A stretch of DNA of 55,188 nt, taken from positions 1 to 55,188 of the forward strand of contig OMTG01000063.1 of assembly GCA_900313905.1 (NCBI GenBank), given 5' to 3'. This DNA comes from an uncultured Actinomycetes bacterium. GTDB taxonomy: Bacteria; Actinomycetota; Coriobacteriia; Coriobacteriales; Atopobiaceae. Made by a program: the position numbers and the translations under genes. Shown here piece after piece: positions 18,517-26,145 of this stretch. Under the pieces are notes generated by a model that was not told the origin of the DNA, did not search any database, and was given only the letters and a program-made list of their open reading frames with translations. How positions within the stretch are numbered: the first letter of the stretch is position 1; the number at the start of each line of letters is the position of its first letter.

Positions 18517-19446
18517 ATGAGCACACGTTATGAGCAGCTGAAATCCTATGCCCCTTCCGCCATAGCCGTCCTCGACTGCGAGACGACAGGCCTCCATGCG
18601 GACAAGGGCGATGAGATCGTATCCCTCACGATCGCCGATGGCACAGGCACCATCCTCTTCGACGAGCTGATCTGCCCCGAGCGCCGCAAGAGCTGGACGA
18701 AGGCCCAGGAAATCTCCGGCATCAGCCCCGAGATGGTGCAGGGGAAGAAGACCCTGGCCGAGCGCAAGGGTGAGATCTGTGCCCTCCTCGAGAAGGCCCA
18801 GCTGCTTGTCGGCTACAACCTGAGCTTCGACCTTGCCTTCCTCAGAGCTGGCGGCATCACGCTTCCCGAGGTGCCCCGCTTCGATGTGATGAAGGAGTTC
18901 GCCCGGGTCCATGGGGAATACGACCCTGCGCACAAGGACTGGAAGTGCGTGAAGCTCTCCGAGTGCGCCGAATACTATGGCTACGCCTTCAAGCCCCACA
19001 GCTCTGCCGAGGACACGAAGGCGACCGCCTTCTGCTTCCGCGAGCTTCTGGCAGACCCCTGGTTCGAGAAGCCCCGAAAGAAGCCGATGAAGGCTGTCGA
19101 CTTCCAGACGGGCAAGGAGATCTGGGATTACGGCGACGAGGAGGAGCGGCTCTACATCTCCAAGGCCGAGAAGAAGAAGCATGCACAGAAGAAGCAGGAG
19201 GCCGATGAGGAGGAGCCTGACGAGCTCTCGGAGCACGACTGGCTGAAGCCCACGAAGACCAAGATCGTCATCCTCCTCCTTGCTGCCGTCGGCTTCGTGA
19301 TCGCCGGCGACCCGCAGGGCTCGCTTGTCTGCATCTTCCTGCTCGGCTTCCTCTTCATCCCGAGGAACCGGGATGCAGCGCATGGGGCAGCAGGTACCGG
19401 CAAGCAGCGGAAGGGCACCACGAAGCGCAGGAGCCAGAAGCGCTGA
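18517..19446 (+). CDS. DEDDh 3'-5' exonuclease with C-terminal membrane segments
   Basis: The 309-residue protein has a DnaQ-like exonuclease domain at about 15-190: ExoI DCETTGL, ExoII YNLSFDLAFL and ExoIII HSSAEDT, so all DEDDh residues are present. After a charged Lys/Glu-rich linker (about 215-245) come two closely spaced hydrophobic stretches (about 250-285) and a basic tail. A membrane-anchored exonuclease of this kind is unusual. The start at 18517 avoids overlap with the TMEM175 gene; a start at 18484 is possible but has no spaced ribosome site. Its role (DNA or RNA trimming at the membrane) is not known. Confidence 0.85.
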   Translation: MSTRYEQLKSYAPSAIAVLDCETTGLHADKGDEIVSLTIADGTGTILFDELICPERRKSWTKAQEISGISPEMVQGKKTLAERKGEICALLEKAQLLVGYNLSFDLAFLRAGGITLPEVPRFDVMKEFARVHGEYDPAHKDWKCVKLSECAEYYGYAFKPHSSAEDTKATAFCFRELLADPWFEKPRKKPMKAVDFQTGKEIWDYGDEEERLYISKAEKKKHAQKKQEADEEEPDELSEHDWLKPTKTKIVILLLAAVGFVIAGDPQGSLVCIFLLGFLFIPRNRDAAHGAAGTGKQRKGTTKRRSQKR

Positions 19447-19449
19447 GGA

Positions 19450-19475
19450 AAGGCCGCTGAGCGCTCAGCGGCCTT
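19450..19475. terminator. Perfect palindromic terminator
   Basis: A 26-bp perfect palindrome (AAGGCCGCTGAGC and complement) lies immediately after the exonuclease stop and before the convergent PTS gene, and could serve both. Confidence 0.85.
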
Positions 19476-19507
19476 CATCCTGGCTATCTACGGAATGCCG
19501 GCTGGCG

Positions 19508-20050
19508 CTATTTTGTGCCGACCTCGAAGAGGAGCTCGCCCGGCTTCACGACAGGATGCGATCCCAGCTTCACGGACTCGTCCACCTCGTAGCTGATGGG
19601 GCCGAGCTCATCGGAGTTCGTCACCATTACGACGACCGTGTCCTTGTAGCCGGCATCGATGATGCGCTCGTCGTCGAAGGCCACGAGCGCCTGCCCAGCC
19701 TTCACCTCGTCGCCCTCCTGAACGAAGCGGACGAATCCCCGTCCGTTCATCGAGACGGTGCCGATGCCGATATGGATCAGGACATCGATCCCCTCTGCCG
19801 TCGTGATGCCAATGGCATGGTTCGTGACCGTCGTGGCACGGATGCGGCCTGCGACCGGCGCATAGACGATCTCGCCCGATGGGGCGATCGCAAGGCCCTT
19901 GCCGAAGAGGCCCATGGATTCGACCTCGTCCCTCACGATGGTGCCGGCAATCGGGGAATGGATGGTGCGGGGCTCGGCAGCATAGCTCAGGGACTCCGGT
20001 GCCTTCGAGGAGTACTCAGGGTTCGAGGCGAAGCGCTCAATGATGTTCAT
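19508..20050 (-). CDS. PTS glucose-type EIIA protein
   Basis: The 180-residue protein is a stand-alone EIIA(Glc) domain. It carries HSPIAG, the paired histidines His78 and His93 (in LIHIGIGTV), and the NGRGF motif. It accepts phosphate from HPr and passes it to an EIIB/EIIC permease, and often regulates carbon use. The ATG at 20050 has GGAAGG nine bases upstream, so the in-frame extension to 20137 is not needed. No EIIBC gene is nearby, so the partner must lie elsewhere. Confidence 0.92.
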   Translation of the reverse strand: MNIIERFASNPEYSSKAPESLSYAAEPRTIHSPIAGTIVRDEVESMGLFGKGLAIAPSGEIVYAPVAGRIRATTVTNHAIGITTAEGIDVLIHIGIGTVSMNGRGFVRFVQEGDEVKAGQALVAFDDERIIDAGYKDTVVVMVTNSDELGPISYEVDESVKLGSHPVVKPGELLFEVGTK

Positions 20051-20172
20051 ATATGATGGCCTTCCGACAAAGCATTGATATGCATGGCTATCCAAGTATG
20101 CACAATCCGATACCAGTTGGCTGCCCCAAATGGACATTCATCACAGATATATCGGCAGGCGGCACTGATTGG

Positions 20173-21507
20173 CTATTTCTTGCCCTTCAGGTTCTTCGGA
20201 TTCACGGAGATGCCACCCTGCGAGCGTCCGCCACGGACAATCTTCCCGGTGCCGGCATGCATGCGCCGCTTGAAGCGCGCCCATCTTTTCGCCATCGACT
20301 CGGACGAATTCGAGCGCAGGGAGAGGAGCGGCAGCGCCGCCAGGACCGGCAGGAAATACTCGACCGCGCGCCACACGACGTAGCCTGCTGCCACATTCGC
20401 ATCGCCGAACATCCCGCCAAAGAGCACCGCGAAGCCGCCCTCGGCGCCACCGGTGCCGCCCGGCAGCGGGATGGCAGAGGTCAGGAGCTCGAGCATCGAA
20501 CCGGCCGTGAGGCAGGTGAGCAGATCCGGGTCCTGGCCGAAGGCATGCAGCACGAACCAGGGCAGCGCATAGAGGCAGGCAAGCTGCAGGAGCGTCACGA
20601 CAAGCGTGAGGCCCAGCTCGGGGAGGTTCTTCGCAGCGCCGCGGAAGCCCTTCGAGAACTCCTCGACCTGCACGGTCGCCATCTCCTTCCACTTGTCCGG
20701 ATCCTTCATCCAGCCGTGGCTGGTCGCGAACTTGATGATCCAGAGGCCGACCTTCGTGACGATCTTCGGGAAGAAGCAGACGAAGAGCAGGGCCCCGACC
20801 TCGACCACCTTGAAGCCGAAGAGCAGGAGCGCCACCAGCCAGGCAGCGTCGGCATAGGTGTCCATGAACCACTGGCCACGGAAGATCAGCATGAGGGCGG
20901 CGAAGATGCCCTCGCCTGCCTCGTAGATGATGAAGCGGGTGTATTGGACGGCGCCAGCCGAGCCGACCGAGAGGCCGGCACGCATGAGGCGATAGATCTG
21001 GGCAGGGGCGCCGCCTGCCCCGTTCGGGGTCAGGTTCGAGAAGAAGATTCCCGATGCCTCGACGCTCATGAGGTCGCGGATGCCGAGAGGGCAGGTGGGG
21101 TCCTTGATCACGGCAAGGACATAGGCGCTGACGCCGAAGAAGTAGTACACGACGTAGGCCAGGCAGGCACCGACGACCCAGGCCTTGTCGAGGGAGCCAA
21201 GGGCTGCCATGAACTCGCCGAACTGGCCGGAGATCACGAGGTAGGCGACATAGACGACCGCGACAGCCGCAAGGAAGACGACGCTCTTGCGCACGGATCC
21301 CATGCGCTCCTTCTCGCTCGCCGCATCCTCTTTCGCGATGGCTGCCTTGGCCTTCACGGAGGTCTTCGGCTTGGGCTTGGGCTTCGCCTTCGGTGCGGCA
21401 GCAGACTGCATCGCTTTCTGTGTGGATGCCTGGGGCACAGGTGCGGAGGCTGCTGCAGACGATGCAGCCTTCGTCTTCTTCATGTCTGTCTTCGGCTTGT
21501 CAGCCAC
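20173..21507 (-). CDS. Flippase-like membrane protein (PF03706, UPF0104 family)
   Basis: The 444-residue protein starts with a ~70-residue Ala/Lys/Pro-rich cytoplasmic tail (KPKPKPK), followed by about eight membrane helices. Conserved family segments include SNLTPNGAGGAPAQ (about 155) and IPLPGGTGGAEGG (about 365). The family includes the flippase half of MprF and proteins thought to move lipid-linked molecules. No lysyltransferase domain is present. It precedes the PTS IIA gene by about 120 bp, with which no functional link is evident. The basic C-terminus is cytoplasmic. Confidence 0.85.
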   Translation of the reverse strand: MADKPKTDMKKTKAASSAAASAPVPQASTQKAMQSAAAPKAKPKPKPKTSVKAKAAIAKEDAASEKERMGSVRKSVVFLAAVAVVYVAYLVISGQFGEFMAALGSLDKAWVVGACLAYVVYYFFGVSAYVLAVIKDPTCPLGIRDLMSVEASGIFFSNLTPNGAGGAPAQIYRLMRAGLSVGSAGAVQYTRFIIYEAGEGIFAALMLIFRGQWFMDTYADAAWLVALLLFGFKVVEVGALLFVCFFPKIVTKVGLWIIKFATSHGWMKDPDKWKEMATVQVEEFSKGFRGAAKNLPELGLTLVVTLLQLACLYALPWFVLHAFGQDPDLLTCLTAGSMLELLTSAIPLPGGTGGAEGGFAVLFGGMFGDANVAAGYVVWRAVEYFLPVLAALPLLSLRSNSSESMAKRWARFKRRMHAGTGKIVRGGRSQGGISVNPKNLKGKK

Positions 21508-21581
21508 ATCGGCTCCTGTCTTCAGGCATGTCCATCAATATCTGAAAGTTCCTACCCTATCTGGTCCGCTTGCGTACCGGT

Positions 21582-23120
21582 TCAGGAAAGTTCATGCAAG
21601 AAAACCTCGCCGTAGCGCTCGAGCTTCACCTGGCCGACACCCGAGATGGCAAGGAGCTCCTCTTCGGTCTTCGGCCGCCTTCTCACCATTGCCCGCAGGG
21701 TCGCATCGGAGAAGACCATGTAGGGTGCGATATGGCGCTCGTCGGCAAGCTGCTTGCGGAGGGCCCTGAGGCGCTGGAAGAGCTCCTCGTCGTCTGCACC
21801 TTCATCCCAGTCGTCAGAGGCCTCGCTTCTCCCTCCCCTGCCAAAGGAGGACGTGCGGGCAGCTGGAAGCTCAGCGAGCTTCGGCACGCAGACCGAGCAG
21901 CTCCCGCAGTTCTCGGGGAGCTCGGCCGCATCCCCGAAATAGCGCAGGATCCGCTTCCTCAGGCAGGTCGTGCTCTGCGCATAGCCGATCATCGCGCCGA
22001 GAAGCCGCTCCCGCGCCTGTATCCGCTGCTGGAACTCCTGCTCCGAGAAATCGTCCGGTCGTTCTGTCTGGTCAATCAGGAAATGGGCAAGGCGGATGTC
22101 GCCTGCGCTCCAGAGCAGGATGCAGCTTGCCGGCTCGCCGTCGCGTCCGGCTCGTCCTGCCTCCTGGTAGTACTCCTCGAGCGTGAGCGGCAGCCCATCA
22201 TTGATAACGAAACGGACATTCGACTTGTCGATGCCCATGCCGAAGGCATTGGTCGCGACGATGATCGGCATATCGTCCGAGACGAAGGCCTGCTGCGCGA
22301 AGAGCCGCTCATCGGGCGCCATGCCGGCATGGTAGCTGCCGCATCGCCAGCCCTCGCGGCGGAGCGCCTCTGCCACCTCGTCCGTCCTTTTGCGGGTGCG
22401 GCAGTAGATGATGCCCGACTCGCGCCTATGCTGCGCCAGGAAGCGGCCCATATAGGAGAGGCGCGCTGCTGGAGTGGCCTCGCGGACGATGAAGGAGAGG
22501 TTCGGGCGGTCGAAGCCGGTATGCACGACAAGCGGATCTGCGAGGCCGAGCCGCTCCACAATGTCGCGCTCCACCTTCGCGGTCGCCGTCGCCGTGAAGC
22601 CTGCCATCACCGGCCGCTTCGGCAGCATCTGCGCGAAATCGGCGATGCGCCGGTAGGCGGGGCGGAAGTCCTGCCCCCATTCGCTGATGCAGTGGGCCTC
22701 ATCCACCGCAACAAGCGGTATCTTCGCCTTGCGCGCAAACGCGATGAAGGTTGGGTCCTGCAGGCGCTCAGGCGCCACATACATGAGGTCGTACCAGCCA
22801 GCCAGGGCGCGCTCAAGCACGATGGCCTGCTGGCGTGGATTGAGCGAGCTGTTGAGGTAGGATCCGCGGATGCCCGCCTCCTTGAGGGAGCGTACCTGGT
22901 CGCCCATGAGGGAGATGAGGGGCGAGACGACGATCGTGAGCCCTTCGGTCACTGCGGCAGGGATCTGGTAGCAGAGCGACTTGCCAGCCCCTGTCGGCAT
23001 CACGGCAACCACATCCTGTCCGGAAAGGATGGCGCCGATGAGCTCTTTCTGCCCTGGACGGAACTCCTTGTAGCCGAAGTGGGTCTCGAGCGCCCTGTAT
23101 GCCTCATCCATCCCTGGCAT
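21582..23120 (-). CDS. recQ: RecQ-family ATP-dependent DNA helicase
   Basis: The 512-residue protein has motif I (PTGAGKS), a DEAH box (VDEAHCISEWGQDFRP), motif VI (QEAGRAGRDGEP) and a zinc-binding Cys cluster (CLRKR to CGSCSVC, about 380-410). The C-terminal ~70 residues form an HRDC domain. The winged-helix RQC domain between zinc cluster and HRDC is replaced by a short acidic/Ser-rich linker, so this is a shortened RecQ. It unwinds DNA 3'-5' in recombination and fork repair. The start at 23120 is the most upstream ATG in frame; an ATG at 23111 is also possible. Confidence 0.92.
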   Translation of the reverse strand: MPGMDEAYRALETHFGYKEFRPGQKELIGAILSGQDVVAVMPTGAGKSLCYQIPAAVTEGLTIVVSPLISLMGDQVRSLKEAGIRGSYLNSSLNPRQQAIVLERALAGWYDLMYVAPERLQDPTFIAFARKAKIPLVAVDEAHCISEWGQDFRPAYRRIADFAQMLPKRPVMAGFTATATAKVERDIVERLGLADPLVVHTGFDRPNLSFIVREATPAARLSYMGRFLAQHRRESGIIYCRTRKRTDEVAEALRREGWRCGSYHAGMAPDERLFAQQAFVSDDMPIIVATNAFGMGIDKSNVRFVINDGLPLTLEEYYQEAGRAGRDGEPASCILLWSAGDIRLAHFLIDQTERPDDFSEQEFQQRIQARERLLGAMIGYAQSTTCLRKRILRYFGDAAELPENCGSCSVCVPKLAELPAARTSSFGRGGRSEASDDWDEGADDEELFQRLRALRKQLADERHIAPYMVFSDATLRAMVRRRPKTEEELLAISGVGQVKLERYGEVFLHELS

Positions 23121-23281
23121 CGTCTCACAGAACCTTTCTGAATGTCATGCTCCCCCAAGCAGGAGCCTATCGGGAGCGTATAGAATGGGAACCGCGCCCG
23201 CCGCTGGCGGCCCGCATTTCCCTGAACTCATCAGCATGCCGCAGGCATGCTTCCCTTCCACCCAAGAAGAGCAGGTCTCCC

Positions 23282-24673
23282 ATGGATCCCAAAGTATCGA
23301 TTATAGTGCCTGTCTACAACGCAGAGAAAGGCCTCGAGCGCTGCGTCGACTCGATCCTGGGCCAAGACTTCCAGGATCTGGAGCTGCTGCTCGCCGATGA
23401 TGGATCGACCGACCGCTCGGGCGCCATCTGCGATGCCTATGCCGCACGCGACCCCCGGGTCAAGGTCATCCACAAGCCGAACTCCGGCGTCTCGAGCACC
23501 CGCAACATCGCGATGGACCAGGCCCAGGGCGATTACATCCAGTTCCTCGATGCGGATGACTGGATCACGCCCGATGCGACGAAGCTCCTCGTCCGTGGCA
23601 TGGAGGACAACAGCTGCGACATGGTGATTGCCGACTTCTACCGGGTCGTGGGCACCCGCGTCGCCCGCAAGAGCGACATCGACGCCGAAGGCGCCATCAC
23701 CCGCGAGCAGTATGCCGACCTCATGATGGAGAGCCCCTCGGACTTCTATTGGGGCGTCGTCTGGAACAAGCTCTACAAGCGTTCCATCATCAATGGCCAC
23801 CATGTCCGGATGGACCCCTCGATCAGCTGGTGCGAGGACTTCATCTTCAATATGGAATATGTCCTGCACACGAGCATGATCTATCCCCTCCATGTCCCGA
23901 TCTACTACTACGAGAAGACGAAGGGGTCACTTGCCACCCAGGGCGCCTCGATCGCGAACACGATACGCATGAAGCTCAATGTGATCGAGTACTACAAGAG
24001 CTTCTACCAGCAGATCATGGACGAGGAGGACTACGCTGCCCGCCGTCCGGACATCTACCGCTTCTACATCGATTCGGCATCGGATGGCGGCGTGCTCCCC
24101 CGCCCCTTGAGCACGAAGCTCGGAAGCGAGCGCATCACGGCGCAGCTCGACCCCGACATGGCAGAAAACCCGCTCTCCCGCGAATACCTGGCCTCGAAGC
24201 TCCTCGACCGCTATCTCGATATCGCAGGGTGCGCCCATGACCTCGACCTCACCGACGTGCGGGTGCTCCTCTATCTCAGGGACTGCGGGTCTGCCGGCAC
24301 GCCGCGGGAGATCGCAGAGTACACCGACAGAACCCAGGGACAGGTGAACCGCTCGTTGGGGCGGCTCCGGGGCAAGGGGTATATCACGGTCGGCAAGACG
24401 CGGAATTCCTCCGACGAGGAGAAGGAGGGAGCACGGAAGACCCAGGCGATCGAGATCGCTCCGGAATGCGAGCCGGTCCTCGCCTCGCTCGCCCAGGCAC
24501 TCGCGGACTTCGATGATGCGCGCTTCGCCCACCTCGACCAGTCGGAGCGTGCAGAGGCTGAGGCGGCCGAGACCCTGCAGTATGGAGCCCTCGTCGAGAG
24601 CTTCTCCACGGCGCCTGAGCGCTCTGCCTCGACGGCGCTCCTGGTGCGGGCAAGCCAGGACGAGAACGCATGA
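23282..24673 (+). CDS. GT2 glycosyltransferase fused to a MarR-like winged helix
   Basis: Residues 1 to about 230 are a family 2 glycosyltransferase: VSIIVPVYNAEKGL, ADDGSTDRSG and the DXD-type DADDW that binds the nucleotide sugar. Residues about 310-460 look like a complete MarR-type domain: a winged helix (LTDVRVLLYLRDCG, TPREIAEYTDRTQGQVNRSL, GYITVGKTRN) and a terminal helix of the dimerisation kind. The frame is continuous, 463 residues, with no sign of a frameshift. The join of an enzyme with a DNA-binding-like domain is unusual. The sugar, acceptor and DNA target are unknown. An upstream hairpin lies at GCATGCCGCAGGCATGC (about 23234). Confidence 0.85.
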   Translation: MDPKVSIIVPVYNAEKGLERCVDSILGQDFQDLELLLADDGSTDRSGAICDAYAARDPRVKVIHKPNSGVSSTRNIAMDQAQGDYIQFLDADDWITPDATKLLVRGMEDNSCDMVIADFYRVVGTRVARKSDIDAEGAITREQYADLMMESPSDFYWGVVWNKLYKRSIINGHHVRMDPSISWCEDFIFNMEYVLHTSMIYPLHVPIYYYEKTKGSLATQGASIANTIRMKLNVIEYYKSFYQQIMDEEDYAARRPDIYRFYIDSASDGGVLPRPLSTKLGSERITAQLDPDMAENPLSREYLASKLLDRYLDIAGCAHDLDLTDVRVLLYLRDCGSAGTPREIAEYTDRTQGQVNRSLGRLRGKGYITVGKTRNSSDEEKEGARKTQAIEIAPECEPVLASLAQALADFDDARFAHLDQSERAEAEAAETLQYGALVESFSTAPERSASTALLVRASQDENA

Positions 24674-24768
24674 GAAGAGCCGCCTGCGGCAGCAAGACAT
24701 GCAGGCTCAGGCAAGCGTGACATAATGGGAAGTACCAGAGGGCACGATACGAGATGGGGATGAGAGAG

Positions 24769-25659
24769 ATGGCAATCAGGGTCGTGGCGGATTCTTCCTC
24801 CAATGCCACCAAGATCGAAGGCATCGATTACCGGTGCGTGCCGCTCACGGTGACCTTGGACGGGACCGACTATCGAGACGACGAGGACCTCGACCTCGCC
24901 CGGTTCTGCGACCAGATGTCATTCTGCATGGGGCCGTCGTCGACCACCTGCCCGAGCCCCGATGCCTGGCTTGCCGCCTTTGATGGCGCAGATGAGATCG
25001 TCGCGATCGCGCTCTCGGCCCATCTTTCGGGATCGTGCAACTCGGCCCGCCTTGCCGCCCTCCAGTACCAGGAGGCACATCCCAAGGCGAAGATCGCCGT
25101 GGTCGACTCCCGCTCGGCCGGCGAGACGCTCGCCCTGATCGCCGCCCATGTCGGCACGCTCGAGCAGGAGGGGCTGCCCTTCGAGGAGCTCGTGCGCCAG
25201 CTCCAGGCCTACCAGTACCACACCCATGTCCTCTTCGATATCGCGGACCTCTCGAACCTTGCCCGGGGCGGACGCGTGAATCCAGCCGTCGCCCGCTTCG
25301 CGAATGCCCTCGATGTGCATGTGGTCGGCACCGGCAACCCCGAGGGCGAAATCGAGGTCCTGCGCAAATGCCGCGGCTTGCGGAAAGCGACGCAGACGAT
25401 GATCCACGAGATGGAGATGCACCGCTATGCGGGCGGCAGGTGCTTCATCTCCCATGTGCAGAACCCAGGCGCAGCCGAGGCATTCCGCGATGCCCTGCTG
25501 AAGAAGTGGCCCGAGGCCGACATCGCGATCGAGCCCTGCCATGCGCTCTGCTCCTACTATGCGAACCGCAATGGCCTCATCGTCTCCTACGAGGATGGCA
25601 GGAAGATCGACTGCGACCGCGACCTTGCCGCCCTGGGAGCGCCGAGCCCGATCATCTAA
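24769..25659 (+). CDS. DegV-family fatty-acid-binding protein
   Basis: The 296-residue protein begins with IRVVADSSSN and contains LSAHLSGSCNSA and the hinge segment DIADLSNLARGGRV, typical of the DegV/FakB family. These proteins bind a fatty acid and present it to the kinase FakA for phosphorylation. In-frame ATG codons at 24754 and 24760 exist; 24769 gives the family N-terminus and has GGGGA at a proper distance. No kinase partner is adjacent. The gene converges on and overlaps the DtxR-like gene by 4 bp. Confidence 0.88.
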   Translation: MAIRVVADSSSNATKIEGIDYRCVPLTVTLDGTDYRDDEDLDLARFCDQMSFCMGPSSTTCPSPDAWLAAFDGADEIVAIALSAHLSGSCNSARLAALQYQEAHPKAKIAVVDSRSAGETLALIAAHVGTLEQEGLPFEELVRQLQAYQYHTHVLFDIADLSNLARGGRVNPAVARFANALDVHVVGTGNPEGEIEVLRKCRGLRKATQTMIHEMEMHRYAGGRCFISHVQNPGAAEAFRDALLKKWPEADIAIEPCHALCSYYANRNGLIVSYEDGRKIDCDRDLAALGAPSPII

Positions 25660-26039
25660 TCGGCGCCCGTGCCGAAGCGCTCCATCCAGCGCTCGGTCGT
25701 ATCAGGAGAGAGCGCATGCTCTATCCCATGCGCATCCTCTGCGGCCGTCGCCGGATCCACGCCGAGCTCGTTCACGAGGAAATGCTCGATCGTGTCATAG
25801 CGGAGCTGGAGGGCCTGCCCCCTCTTCCTGCCCGCCTCCGTGAGGACGATGGGCGCATAGGGATCGGCTGTCACATAGCCCTGTGCAGCGAGAAGGTTCA
25901 CGGCACGATGGACCGAAGGCTTCGATACCTTGAGGGCGCGGGCCACATCCACTGCACGGACCCTGCCGTCAGCATCTGCCAGCCCATAGAGCGTGCGCAG
26001 ATAGTCCTCGAGGCTCGATGAATCCGTCTTCTCTGTCAT
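25656..26039 (-). CDS. DtxR/MntR-type metal-dependent regulator (short form)
   Basis: The 127-residue protein has a winged helix (VRAVDVARALKVSKPSVHRAVNLL) and the DtxR-type metal-binding and dimerisation helix ending DAHGIEHALS, where His replaces the Cys of DtxR. It has no SH3-like third domain. Such proteins bind Fe2+ or Mn2+ and repress uptake genes. GGGGGAGG precedes the ATG at 26039. It lies downstream of the FeoAB fusion on the same strand, separated by a strong hairpin, so it most likely controls feo. The metal is not decidable from sequence. Confidence 0.9.
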   Translation of the reverse strand: MTEKTDSSSLEDYLRTLYGLADADGRVRAVDVARALKVSKPSVHRAVNLLAAQGYVTADPYAPIVLTEAGRKRGQALQLRYDTIEHFLVNELGVDPATAAEDAHGIEHALSPDTTERWMERFGTGAD

Positions 26040-26076
26040 GATGTGGCCTCCCCCATGTGGCTTGAAGAAACATGAT

Positions 26077-26120
26077 AAGCCCAATAAGCCGGAAGAATGC
26101 GGCTTATTGGGCTTTCTTTT
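26077..26120. terminator. 15-bp hairpin between feoAB and the metal regulator
   Basis: Perfect arms at 26077-26091 and 26100-26114 with an 8-base loop are followed on the plus strand by TTTCTTTT. The T-run orientation fits a terminator for degV transcripts that have crossed the regulator gene. On the minus strand it can end feoAB transcripts less efficiently. The arms also carry the AGCCCAA sequence seen upstream of feoAB, so a dual operator role is possible. Confidence 0.7.
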
Positions 26121-26145
26121 GTACCAATCTGTACGAGGGACCAAG

